A DNA stretch of 64,000 bases. It comes from Paenibacillus daejeonensis DSM 15491 (GTDB taxonomy: Bacteria; Bacillota; Bacilli; Paenibacillales; Paenibacillaceae). Positions 26,565-33,952 of this stretch are shown in pieces. Below the pieces are notes generated by a model, which saw nothing but the letters and a program-made list of their open reading frames with translations, ran no database searches and was not told where the DNA came from. Position 1 is the stretch's first letter. Each line of letters starts with the position of its first letter. The translations under genes were made by a program, and so were the position numbers. Where the stretch lies: NCBI RefSeq assembly GCF_000378385.1, contig NZ_KB899664.1, positions 310,001 to 374,000 on the forward strand, in the 5' to 3' direction.

Positions 26565-28328
26565 GTGAGTGAGAAACGGCGATTTCAAACCTCGCTGAAG
26601 CAATATTACGACCTGCTGCGACGCTACTTGCTACCACAGCGGAAGACGCTGATCGGACTGACTATTCTGCTCCTGATGACCATTGCTTTGCAACTGGTCA
26701 ATCCGCAGATTATCCGGTATTTCATTGATCATGCCCAGAGCGGTGGCGCTATGACATCGCTAATCTATGCAGCATTGGTGTTCATCGGTTTCTCGTTATT
26801 CCATCAGCTCATCTCGGTCATTGCCACCTATGTGAGTGAAAATGTCGGCTGGCGGACGACCAATACGATGCGCAGTGATCTGGCTTCGCATGTACTGTCC
26901 CTCGATATGTCTTTTCACAAGGAGCATACCTCAGGGGCCATCATCGAGCGGGTTGATGGCGATGTGAACGCCCTGGCCAATTTTTTCTCCAGCTTCATTA
27001 TCCATCTCGCGGGCAATCTGCTGCTTATGATCGGCATTATCGTTCTGCTGTTCCGTGAGAACTGGATGATTGGCCTGGCCATGACCATCTTTGTGCTGGG
27101 CGCGCTCTATCTGATCCAGTGGATTCGCAAGTTTGCGGTACCTGTGTGGGCAGAGTGGCGGCAAGTGAATGCGGAGATGTACGGGTTTCTGGGCGAGCAG
27201 TTGGAGGGGACGGAGGATATCCGGGCCAATGGGGCGGCAGGCTTCGTGATGAACCGGTTCTTCCGGCTGATCCATCGGATGCTGCCGATTCGGGTGCGAG
27301 CGTTCCTGGGGTTCGCGGCGATGTGGAATACGACGATTCTCGTCTTTGCGCTGGGCAATGCGATGGCGTTCGGCATTAGCGCTTACTTGTACACCAGTGG
27401 TTCAATTACGCTTGGGACAGTCTACCTGATCTTTCATTATACAGAGCTTCTCTCCAAGCCGATCGAGAAGATTCGTACCCAGTTTGAGGATTTGCAAAAA
27501 GCTGATGCCAGTATCGTCCGCATTCGCGAGCTCTTCGAGACGAAGTCGCGTATTGTAGACGGCCCAGGTGCCAAGCTGCCTGACGGTCCACTTTCCCTTA
27601 CTTTTGATGAGGTGGGCTTCGGGTATGAGGAGGATAAGCGTACACTGAAACAGCTGAGCTTTCAGTTGAAACCAGGCGAAGTGCTGGGTCTGCTGGGCCG
27701 GACAGGCAGCGGCAAGTCAACGATTGCCAGATTGTTGATGCGTTTCTACGATCCACAGGAAGGGTCGGTGGAGCTGGGCGGGGTGGATATCCGGCTGTGC
27801 AAGCTGGGCGAGCTGCGCAAGAAGGTGGCGCTCGTGACGCAAAATATTGAGATTGTTCAGGGGAATGTGCGGGACAACCTGACCTTCTATGACCGCTCGG
27901 TACCGGATGAGCGTATGGTGGAGGTACTGCGGGAGTTGGGCCTTGGTCGGTGGTATGATACTTTGCCGAGTGGACTAGACACACCGCTCGACTCGGGCGG
28001 CGGAAGTCTGTCGGCGGGTGAGGCGCAGTTGCTGGCCTTTGCCCGGGTATTCTTGACGGATCCCGGTCTGGTCATTCTGGATGAAGCGTCCTCGCGGCTT
28101 GATCCCTATACGGAGCACTACATTGAGCGTGCGGTCAGCCGCTTGCTGGAGGAGCGCACGTGTATTATGATTGCCCACCGGCTCAACACGGTCCAGCGGG
28201 CCGACCGCATCCTGATTCTCGAAGACGGCGAGCTTATTGAAGATGGCGAGCGACAGCAGCTTGCTGCCGATCCGAATTCGCGGTTCAGCCGGATGCTGGC
28301 AACGGGGATGGAGGAGGTGCTGGCATGA
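26565..28328 (+). CDS. ABC exporter half-transporter, subunit 1
   Basis: 587 residues: six-helix exporter membrane domain (about 20-320) and a nucleotide-binding domain. Walker A is GRTGSGKS, the Q-loop VTQNIEIVQ, the Walker B Asp-Glu in LVILDEASS, and the H-loop IAHRLNTV. The signature motif reads LSAGEAQ in place of LSGGQ. With the next gene it should form a heterodimer, and here this site looks close to canonical. The start is GTG after GAGGAAGAGG. Substrate (drug, peptide or lipid) unknown. Confidence 0.88.
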   Translation: MSEKRRFQTSLKQYYDLLRRYLLPQRKTLIGLTILLLMTIALQLVNPQIIRYFIDHAQSGGAMTSLIYAALVFIGFSLFHQLISVIATYVSENVGWRTTNTMRSDLASHVLSLDMSFHKEHTSGAIIERVDGDVNALANFFSSFIIHLAGNLLLMIGIIVLLFRENWMIGLAMTIFVLGALYLIQWIRKFAVPVWAEWRQVNAEMYGFLGEQLEGTEDIRANGAAGFVMNRFFRLIHRMLPIRVRAFLGFAAMWNTTILVFALGNAMAFGISAYLYTSGSITLGTVYLIFHYTELLSKPIEKIRTQFEDLQKADASIVRIRELFETKSRIVDGPGAKLPDGPLSLTFDEVGFGYEEDKRTLKQLSFQLKPGEVLGLLGRTGSGKSTIARLLMRFYDPQEGSVELGGVDIRLCKLGELRKKVALVTQNIEIVQGNVRDNLTFYDRSVPDERMVEVLRELGLGRWYDTLPSGLDTPLDSGGGSLSAGEAQLLAFARVFLTDPGLVILDEASSRLDPYTEHYIERAVSRLLEERTCIMIAHRLNTVQRADRILILEDGELIEDGERQQLAADPNSRFSRMLATGMEEVLA

Positions 28329-30307
28329 AGACATCCACTTTCTTATGGCGATTAATCCGGTATGAGCCAGGCCGCTATAGCCTCAATGCGCTCATGTGGA
28401 CGCTGATTTCGCTAGCCCCCGTCATACCAGGGCTGCTTACCAAAGAATTCTTCGATTTCCTGGACGGGCAGGCGTCGTTAGGTATCGGCATCGGGGGGCT
28501 GATCGCTCTGTTGGTGGGTGCGGCACTGGCCCGGGTGATGCTCATCTTCATGGGCTTCATTACGGATGTTCATTACCGTTTCCGCATGGGCATGCTGCTG
28601 CGGCGCAATCTCTTGGAGCATATTCTCAAGGAGCCGGGCGCCCGAGCCATCCCGGTCTCGCCCGGCGAAGCGATTAGCCATTTCCGCGATGATGTCGATC
28701 AGACGGAGGAAGCGGTGAGCTGGTCTGTGGATGTGCTGGGGATGCTGGTCTTCGCCGGGGTATCAGCTTATATTCTGCTCCGCATCGACGCCCAGATCAC
28801 GATGCTGGTGTTCCTGCCGCTGGTGGTTGTCGTGACGGCCGCTCAGCTGGCGACCTCACGTCTGCAGCGTTACCGGGCGGCGAGCCGGGAGGCGACCTCG
28901 CAGGTGACGGGAGCGATCAGCGAGATGTTCGGTAATGTGCAGGCCATTCAGGTTGCAGGTGCCGAAGCAAGGGTTATCGAGCGGTTCCGGAATCTGAGCG
29001 ACCGGCGGCGCAAGACGATGCTGAAGGACCGGCTCATGACCGAAGCGCTGGATTCGGTGTTCTCCAACACCGTCCATATCGGCACCGGTCTGATCCTGCT
29101 GCTGGCGGCTTACAAGATGCGGGCTGGCACATTTAGTATCGGAGATTTTGCCCTATTCGTGTACTATTTGAACTTCGTGACGCAGTTCATCACCAATGTC
29201 GGCCGCTTCCTTACGTACTTCAAGCAGATGGAGGTTGCGCTGCGACGGTTGACCTCCCTGCTGCAGGGCGCTCCGGCGTGGGTCCTGACGCTGTTCAAGC
29301 CGCTCTATCTGGGCAAGCGGGAGACGCCGCCTGCTCGGGCAGGGGCTGGTGTCGGGCAAGGAAAGAGCACACCGTCTGGGAGTGGAGAACAGGTTGCCCG
29401 GTCAGCAGGAGAGTTCGGGTCAGCAAGCGGACAGCAGGCTCGTCGAACGACGGAAGCTGCGGACCAGGCCGAGGCGGGGAGCCCCGCTGCAATAGCGACC
29501 GGGATGCGCGGGGCCCGACAGGCTGAACCGGAACCTCTGAGCCATTCTGCTGAGGGCAGTCAGACAGAGCTGGGGCCGCTACGCCAGCTTACTGCTACTG
29601 GGCTGACGTACCGCTATCCCGAGACAGGCCGAGGAATTGAGAACATCAGCCTGGAGCTGGAGCGCGGTTCATTCACTGTCATCACAGGAATGGTAGGCGC
29701 GGGCAAAACAACGCTGGTCCGGGCCGTGCTGGGACTGCTGCCGCTAGAAGCGGGCGAGATTCGCTGGAACGGCGTCCTTGTGGAGGACCCCGGCAGCTTC
29801 TTCATGCCGCCGCGCAGTGCCTACGCCTCGCAGGTGCCAAGGCTCTATAGCGACACGCTGAACAACAACATTATGCTCGGTGAAGAGGATGTCGGCGGGA
29901 GGCTTCAAGCCGCCGTGCACACCGCCGTGCTGGAGCGGGATATTGGGCAGCTGGAGCAGGGGCTGCAGACGACCATTGGTCCGCGTGGCGTCAAGTTGTC
30001 GGGTGGTCAGGCACAGCGTACGGCGGCGGCCCGGATGCTGGCCAGGCAAGCTGAGCTGTATGTATTCGATGATGTGTCCAGTGCGCTCGACGTCGAGACG
30101 GAGCGTCAGCTATGGGAGCGGTTGTTCCGGGAACGGCGGGAAGCTACATGCCTCGTCGTCTCGCATCGCCGCGTGGCCCTATCCCATGCCAGCCACATTA
30201 TCGTCATGAAGGATGGCTTCATCGAATCGCAAGGGACCGCAGAGGCGCTGCTCCAGCAGAGCGAGTTGTTCCGCCAGATCTGGCAAGGGGACGCGCACGA
30301 GGGTTGA
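28325..30307 (+). CDS. ABC exporter half-transporter, subunit 2, with long interdomain linker
   Basis: 660 residues; the ATG overlaps the previous stop (ATGA), so the two are coupled. Six-helix membrane domain, then NBD with Walker A GMVGAGKTT, signature LSGGQAQ and a Walker B that reads YVFDDVSSAL: the usual catalytic Glu is Asp, the mark of the degenerate site in heterodimeric exporters. Between membrane domain and NBD (about residues 335-420, 29325-29575) lies a Gly/Ser/Ala/Glu-rich stretch that ordinary members lack. Because the degenerate residue sits here while the partner has Glu, an asymmetric heterodimer is likely. Confidence 0.87.
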   Translation: MKTSTFLWRLIRYEPGRYSLNALMWTLISLAPVIPGLLTKEFFDFLDGQASLGIGIGGLIALLVGAALARVMLIFMGFITDVHYRFRMGMLLRRNLLEHILKEPGARAIPVSPGEAISHFRDDVDQTEEAVSWSVDVLGMLVFAGVSAYILLRIDAQITMLVFLPLVVVVTAAQLATSRLQRYRAASREATSQVTGAISEMFGNVQAIQVAGAEARVIERFRNLSDRRRKTMLKDRLMTEALDSVFSNTVHIGTGLILLLAAYKMRAGTFSIGDFALFVYYLNFVTQFITNVGRFLTYFKQMEVALRRLTSLLQGAPAWVLTLFKPLYLGKRETPPARAGAGVGQGKSTPSGSGEQVARSAGEFGSASGQQARRTTEAADQAEAGSPAAIATGMRGARQAEPEPLSHSAEGSQTELGPLRQLTATGLTYRYPETGRGIENISLELERGSFTVITGMVGAGKTTLVRAVLGLLPLEAGEIRWNGVLVEDPGSFFMPPRSAYASQVPRLYSDTLNNNIMLGEEDVGGRLQAAVHTAVLERDIGQLEQGLQTTIGPRGVKLSGGQAQRTAAARMLARQAELYVFDDVSSALDVETERQLWERLFRERREATCLVVSHRRVALSHASHIIVMKDGFIESQGTAEALLQQSELFRQIWQGDAHEG

Positions 30308-30410
30308 GCTTCGGATGCGGAACGAAGAACTTCACTCCGTCCACACAGCATCTTCCAACGAAGATGATGTCTTACCTTGAGTGATCAAGCAACATCCGCA
30401 TGGCCTTTGC

Positions 30411-30596
30411 TCTAACGGCCACCACAGCGCTATTTGTCCCCGATTCGGAGGTTTGAAATTCTAACGGCCACCAGAGCAGTTATTCTGGCAGATTCACATG
30501 ATAAGCTCCATTTTTCAAGCAAATAGCTGCTTACGTGGCCGTTAGCCGAGCAAAGACCGAATATGAGGGAGAATAAGCGGCTATATGTCCGTTAGC
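30411..30596. repeat. Intergenic repeat block 4: two direct and two inverted units of about 50 bp
   Basis: CTAACGGCCAC starts at 30412 and 30461, with GCTATTTG-like words 12-13 bp later in the first. The complement GTGGCCGTTAG ends at 30545, and a variant ATGTCCGTTAG ends at 30595. Forward units are 49 bp apart and inverted units 50 bp apart, so the RNA could fold into a large hairpin. The block lies in the 390-bp gap between the ABC exporter and the Dabb gene, which holds no gene. Confidence 0.75.
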
Positions 30597-30640
30597 AGCA
30601 AAGAACCGTCAGGTCCTGGACCTCACGGTTCTTTGCTGTT
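30597..30640. terminator. Bidirectional terminator, ABC exporter / Dabb gene
   Basis: AGCAAAGAACCGT / ACGGTTCTTTGCT is a perfect 13-bp outer stem with an inner AGGTCC/ACCT part, directly after the repeat block. Confidence 0.85.
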
Positions 30641-30700
30641 GCGACAGGTGGAAGGGGAGGGGCTAAATAAGATTACACCCATTCACATCCCTCTCCGCCA

Positions 30701-31012
30701 TTATCTTTTCTGAAAGTCGATCTCCAGGAAGCGCTCCACCTCAGTCAACCAACGTTCTTGTACGAAGGCGGTATGCTGCGGGTGGTCGTTGTAGGCATCG
30801 TACTCCTCTTGGTTAGCGAACTCCATGGAAAAGCCATAGTCGTAATCGTTCTTCGCACTTACCTGGTTGAAGACGTTGAAATTCTTCACGACGGGAATCG
30901 AAGTCAGGATGGATTCACCGTCCTTCAGGAAGGCGGCTTCCTCGGCAGAGCCCTTGGCATGCTTCAAGTTAAAAATGACCATGTGTTGAATAGCGATTGT
31001 TCTCTCCTCCAT
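30701..31012 (-). CDS. Dabb (stress-responsive A/B barrel) domain protein
   Basis: 103 residues, a single Dabb ferredoxin-like domain: IQHMVIFNLKH at the front with the conserved His, a central NDYDYGFSMEF and DHPQHTAFVQE near the end. These small dimers have varied, mostly unknown roles. The start is unclear: the frame's ATG at 31012 overlaps the purine-rich GGAGGAG that would normally be the ribosome binding site, so translation may begin a few codons later at a non-ATG codon. It lies 67 bp downstream of the DUF4127 gene on the same strand. Confidence 0.78.
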   Translation of the reverse strand: MEERTIAIQHMVIFNLKHAKGSAEEAAFLKDGESILTSIPVVKNFNVFNQVSAKNDYDYGFSMEFANQEEYDAYNDHPQHTAFVQERWLTEVERFLEIDFQKR

Positions 31013-31079
31013 TCTTAACGCTAGTCCTGTACCTCCCTATTGTATAAAACTGGAGGAGACCTGTCATCCCTGAATGTTG

Positions 31080-32789
31080 TTACGCGCGGCAGGAAGCCAA
31101 GGTAACGACCGGGTCCAAATCAATTTCGAAGGCACGCCCCCACGTAAAGGCTGGATTATCCGTAGCAAGTGAAGCGTCACGGTACTCTGACAAATGCCAT
31201 TGCCCGCCAGTGATCTGCCGGATCGCGCGAGCCGGATCCTCGCCCCCTGCCAGGAAGGCGGTCTGACCCTTCAACGTATCCAGATGCTGCTGCATGAGCT
31301 CGCGCAGCAGCACCGTCAGTTCCTCATAGTCGTCCGGTGTGTTGAACAGGAGCATGAGTTGGTCGGCTGTCACGTTGCTGTATGGCGTCCGGCTGCGGGA
31401 GACCTGGCGAATCTCCGCAATCGCCAAGACTTTGTAGTAGTAATCCTTTAGGAATCGCTTGAACAGCAAGGAGCCGTGGGCATTCATCGCTTTCTCCAGA
31501 GCTTCGTTGTCGTCAAGTCCGGTCAAACCAGCGATCCGTGTTTCGCCCATGCCAAGCACCATGCCGATTGTGTTACCGGCTGTGTTCCAGGAACTGTAGC
31601 CGAGGATGCGTCCGGTCCATGGGCTGGCGAGCAGGGCAGAGGTCACCTCGGGATGAGCCACGAACCCTGTAAAGTCCATCAGAACGGTTAACTGCTGTGC
31701 TTCGCCATTGGCCTCCATTCTCTCAATCGCAAGAGCCGCTTGATCAGCTGCGGTAATCGCCAGCACCTCGATTGCGGGAGGCTCGTTCCCATCGACATAA
31801 CGTCCACCGATCATATCGATATGACGCAGCATGTTGTCGTGCACACTCATATACTCATAGGTGTTGATCAGCTCCGAGCCATGGGGACCATAGTAGCGAA
31901 CGGCATACGTCGTTGCAGGTCCATTGCCGATCAGGCGGGCAGCCATCCGGCCGACCAACGAGTGGCCTAATCCATCGGCATCGGGCAAGATGATGGCCCG
32001 TTCGGGATTTTGCCCGCCGGTACCATTCAGACAAGCATTGATTCGTCCTTCCACCCAGGCAATCTCATTGGCTTGGGCCCCCTCAGTGTAGGCATCATCC
32101 ACGCCAATGGCCAAGAAATCAATACTGCCTTGAGCTGCGAGCTCCTCCAGTACATACCGGGTGGTCCGGAGCTTGTGGCGCCGCGTGCGGTAATACGCTG
32201 CCTTGTCAAAATGCTCGGTATCACCAAACGACGTACCGTCCGGGCGCAAGTCGTAGCTGTCCAGGATCATCTCGAATGATTCTGCAGGTAGCCGGGGCTG
32301 GCTCATCAGTTGACGCGATTCCTCGTAGGCTTCGAAGGTCAGTCCGTCCGCAAACGTTGTTGTCGCGAGTCGCATCAGGGTATCTAGGACAAATACGGGC
32401 TTCTGAGGATGGGCTTGCTTCACGATGCGAATGACATCCAGCAGATGACGCCTCGCCCGTGCCTCTGCCGATTCGGTCCACTCTTCCTCACGCAGCTGCC
32501 GGCTGCCGATCAGACCGCCGTATACCAACATATCGATCGACAAGATAAAACCATCTACACGCCCGGCATGGCTCAGGATAAACTTGCGGATCCGCTCAGG
32601 CTTGCCATAGACGGGATCGCTCGTTCCAACCACTAGGTCGCCTTCCGTTTCAATACGGGTATCCAGTAGATTAGCCGTGTCTTCAGCCGGGGGCACAATG
32701 ATATCAAGACCAGCCGCCCGGCCCAGCGTGATGACGTCGGCGAGATTGGCGGGACGGTCGTCCAGTGGGACATACAATACTTTTTTCAT
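31080..32789 (-). CDS. DUF4127 family protein
   Basis: 569 residues. The N terminus KKVLYVPLDDRPANLADVITLGRAAG and the later blocks SIDMLVYGGLIGSR and ILPDADGLGHSLVGRMAAR match my memory of the DUF4127 family, cytoplasmic proteins of unknown biochemical role in Firmicutes. Several Asp-rich motifs could bind metal. No signal peptide or membrane segment. GGGAGGAATAATA precedes the ATG. It is probably cotranscribed with the Dabb gene. No function is claimed. Confidence 0.78.
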   Translation of the reverse strand: MKKVLYVPLDDRPANLADVITLGRAAGLDIIVPPAEDTANLLDTRIETEGDLVVGTSDPVYGKPERIRKFILSHAGRVDGFILSIDMLVYGGLIGSRQLREEEWTESAEARARRHLLDVIRIVKQAHPQKPVFVLDTLMRLATTTFADGLTFEAYEESRQLMSQPRLPAESFEMILDSYDLRPDGTSFGDTEHFDKAAYYRTRRHKLRTTRYVLEELAAQGSIDFLAIGVDDAYTEGAQANEIAWVEGRINACLNGTGGQNPERAIILPDADGLGHSLVGRMAARLIGNGPATTYAVRYYGPHGSELINTYEYMSVHDNMLRHIDMIGGRYVDGNEPPAIEVLAITAADQAALAIERMEANGEAQQLTVLMDFTGFVAHPEVTSALLASPWTGRILGYSSWNTAGNTIGMVLGMGETRIAGLTGLDDNEALEKAMNAHGSLLFKRFLKDYYYKVLAIAEIRQVSRSRTPYSNVTADQLMLLFNTPDDYEELTVLLRELMQQHLDTLKGQTAFLAGGEDPARAIRQITGGQWHLSEYRDASLATDNPAFTWGRAFEIDLDPVVTLASCRA

Positions 32790-32892
32790 TATTATTCCTC
32801 CCTTGGTTCGTTAAGGTGTCTTCACTAACTAGGTAAACTTGAGCACCCAATTACAACCTCGAAATTTAAATTTTTTAGAAAAAAGGTTGGCT

Positions 32893-32945
32893 TTGCCTCC
32901 TACCAGTTGTTCGTGCTATAATGACCAAAACAAGAACACGTGTTC
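32893..32945 (+). promoter_or_regulatory. Promoter and palindrome before the split sigma-like pair
   Basis: TTGCCT (32893-32898), an 18-bp spacer and TATAAT (32917-32922) form a good sigma-A promoter. GAACACGTGTTC (32934-32945), a perfect 12-bp palindrome, covers the early transcribed region and looks like a repressor site. Confidence 0.62.
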
Positions 32946-32985
32946 CTATTAAAACAAAAAGTGGAACTTGAAAGGAGTGGGATTT

Positions 32986-33324
32986 ATGCAATCGTTAAGG
33001 GATTATGAAGGGGAATTGAAGCGTCTTGCGTGGCGTCTTCAGTATCAGGAGAAGCGTCGCGCTCGCAGGGAACGCGGGTATTATGAAGAAATGAACCTGC
33101 CCTCGTACCGGATGGAGGATGAAGCGCTCACAAGGCTGCAATGCGGCGAACTCGTCGCCAGTCTGTCCTCATCCTCAGGCCGACAGGTGATCACGGGTTT
33201 GTACTTCAGAGACCGGACCGAGTCGCAATTGGCTCGTGAGATGAATGTATCCCAACAGGCGGTGAATAAATGGAAACACAACATGCTGAGGCAGCTCTCA
33301 CGGAAGATCAATTCCGGGAGCTGA
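32986..33324 (+). CDS. Sigma region 4-like HTH protein
   Basis: 112 residues. The first half is very basic and helical (YQEKRRARRERGYYEEM). The second half, from SSSSGRQVITGLYF through TESQLAREMNVSQQAVNKWKHNMLRQLSRKI, is a sigma-70 region 4 helix-turn-helix, the part that reads -35 elements. There is no region 2 in this protein. The ATG at 32986 follows AAAGGAG by 8 nt. The next gene overlaps it by 55 bp and looks like a fragment of sigma region 1.2/2.1, so the two may act together as a split sigma factor like B. subtilis SigO-RsoA (inference). Confidence 0.72.
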   Translation: MQSLRDYEGELKRLAWRLQYQEKRRARRERGYYEEMNLPSYRMEDEALTRLQCGELVASLSSSSGRQVITGLYFRDRTESQLAREMNVSQQAVNKWKHNMLRQLSRKINSGS

Positions 33325-33491
33325 AGAAGAAAGCGGCAGAAGGCGACGAGGCAGCTGCTATGGCGATTCTGCGTCACTTCGAGCCTTTTATGCAGCAGTA
33401 CTGTGTCTGGATTGGTATGCCCCGGGAGGATGCAATGCAGAGTATGAGACTAGCTATGTTGGAATGGATCAAAGGACAGGGCAGCGACTAG
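33270..33491 (+). CDS. HTH_16 / sigma region 2-like small protein
   Basis: 73 residues. LTEDQFRELKKKAAEGDEAAAMAILRHFEPFMQQYC and DAMQSMRLAMLEWIKG follow the pattern of the N-terminal, core-binding part of sigma factors and of the HTH_16 family. The segment that would melt the -10 is absent. It starts inside the preceding region 4-like gene (ATG 33270, with GGCGGTGA upstream), so the two are made together. Tn916 has a similar small-gene pair, so a mobile-element origin is an alternative. Confidence 0.65.
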   Translation: METQHAEAALTEDQFRELKKKAAEGDEAAAMAILRHFEPFMQQYCVWIGMPREDAMQSMRLAMLEWIKGQGSD

Positions 33492-33591
33492 GAAAGTTCA
33501 GAACATTCAGCTATCCGTGCAAATGGCGGTTGTAAGTCGGCTAGAGCTGTGGTAAGCTAGACATCAATTTACAATGAACGGAGGGTTACGT

Positions 33592-33636
33592 GTGATAGAC
33601 CATATCCGATTGAGATCTTTGAGCGCAGCGCTGTAA
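33592..33636 (+). CDS. hflX leader peptide MIDHIRLRSLSAAL
   Basis: The GTG at 33592 follows GGAGG (33580-33584) by 7 nt and opens a 14-codon frame ending in TAA at 33634. An in-frame ATG at 33574 would give 20 residues but lies upstream of the good ribosome binding site. Residues 6-8 are Arg-Leu-Arg. From memory, the ErmD leader MTHSMRLR... has RLR at the same residues and is also 14 long; there macrolide-bound ribosomes stall at the motif. Stalling here would stop CGA-TTG (codons 6-7) from pairing with 33773-33779. Too short for normal gene finding. Confidence 0.65.
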   Translation: MIDHIRLRSLSAAL

Positions 33637-33897
33637 TGCGTGCCCAAGGCTCTGCCCGTGTGCAGAGGACTCAGGATAGGTCTGTCCATTTCCGCTACTC
33701 TAGTATACGCTGCGGTCCGTCTTAGGACTGAGCAGTTGACTTGGAGTGATCGGAAATGCGTAACCGTATAGGCAATCGGTCTCAGGAGAGAGCTCCAACC
33801 TGCGCACTTCTGTGCACTCAGTTGATGCCCCGTCACCTGGTTCAGCAGCAGAGACCGAGCCGGCGTTTGCTGCCGCAGCCTATCCTATTGTCCTCTT

Positions 33898-33930
33898 AGC
33901 ACAGGTATCTGCCTGTGTTTTTATTTTGTT
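33898..33930 (+). terminator. Attenuator terminator directly before hflX
   Basis: CACAGG (33900-33905) / CCTGTG (33912-33917), extendable to 8 bp with a G-U pair, then TTTTTATTTT. An outer stem, CCTCTTAG (33892-33899) with CTGAGAGG (33934-33941), would enclose this hairpin and bury the GAGAGG that serves as hflX ribosome binding site. Confidence 0.8.
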
Positions 33931-33952
33931 TACCTGAGAGGATGATAAATAG

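Larger units (their letters stand above)
33530..33952 (+). ncRNA. hflX leader RNA with attenuator
   Basis: A possible promoter (TTGTAA 33530, TAAGCT 33553) precedes about 390 nt of untranslated RNA before hflX. It holds a 14-codon leader frame at 33592-33636 and extensive pairing. CATTTCCG (33687-33694) can pair with CGGAAATG (33751-33758), and TCGGTCTC (33776-33783) with GAGACCGA (33851-33858). AGAGGAC and AGGATAGG in 33664-33680 can pair with CCTATCCT and GTCCTCT in 33879-33896. Leader codons 6-7 (CCGATTG, 33606-33612) match CAATCGG at 33773-33779. An intrinsic terminator ends the leader. I recognise no known riboswitch class. Function inferred: antibiotic- or stalling-responsive control. 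Confidence 0.7.

Noticed and set aside
32968-33491. Integrated mobile element carrying the small sigma-like genes
   Set aside because: No integrase, attachment repeats or other conjugation genes flank them; similarity to Tn916-type small genes alone is not enough.
33590-33595. Minimal GTG-TGA start-stop frame just before the leader peptide
   Set aside because: It overlaps the better-spaced GTG at 33592, and the longer frame with RLR is the stronger hypothesis; it cannot be fully excluded.
33564-33836. 90-codon minus-strand open frame in the hflX leader
   Set aside because: No ribosome binding site or recognisable domain; the region is better explained as structured leader RNA on the + strand.
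33565-33930. Known riboswitch, T-box, 6S, tmRNA or RNase P RNA
   Set aside because: None of the conserved cores of these RNAs is visible, for example no T-box AGGGTGG element.
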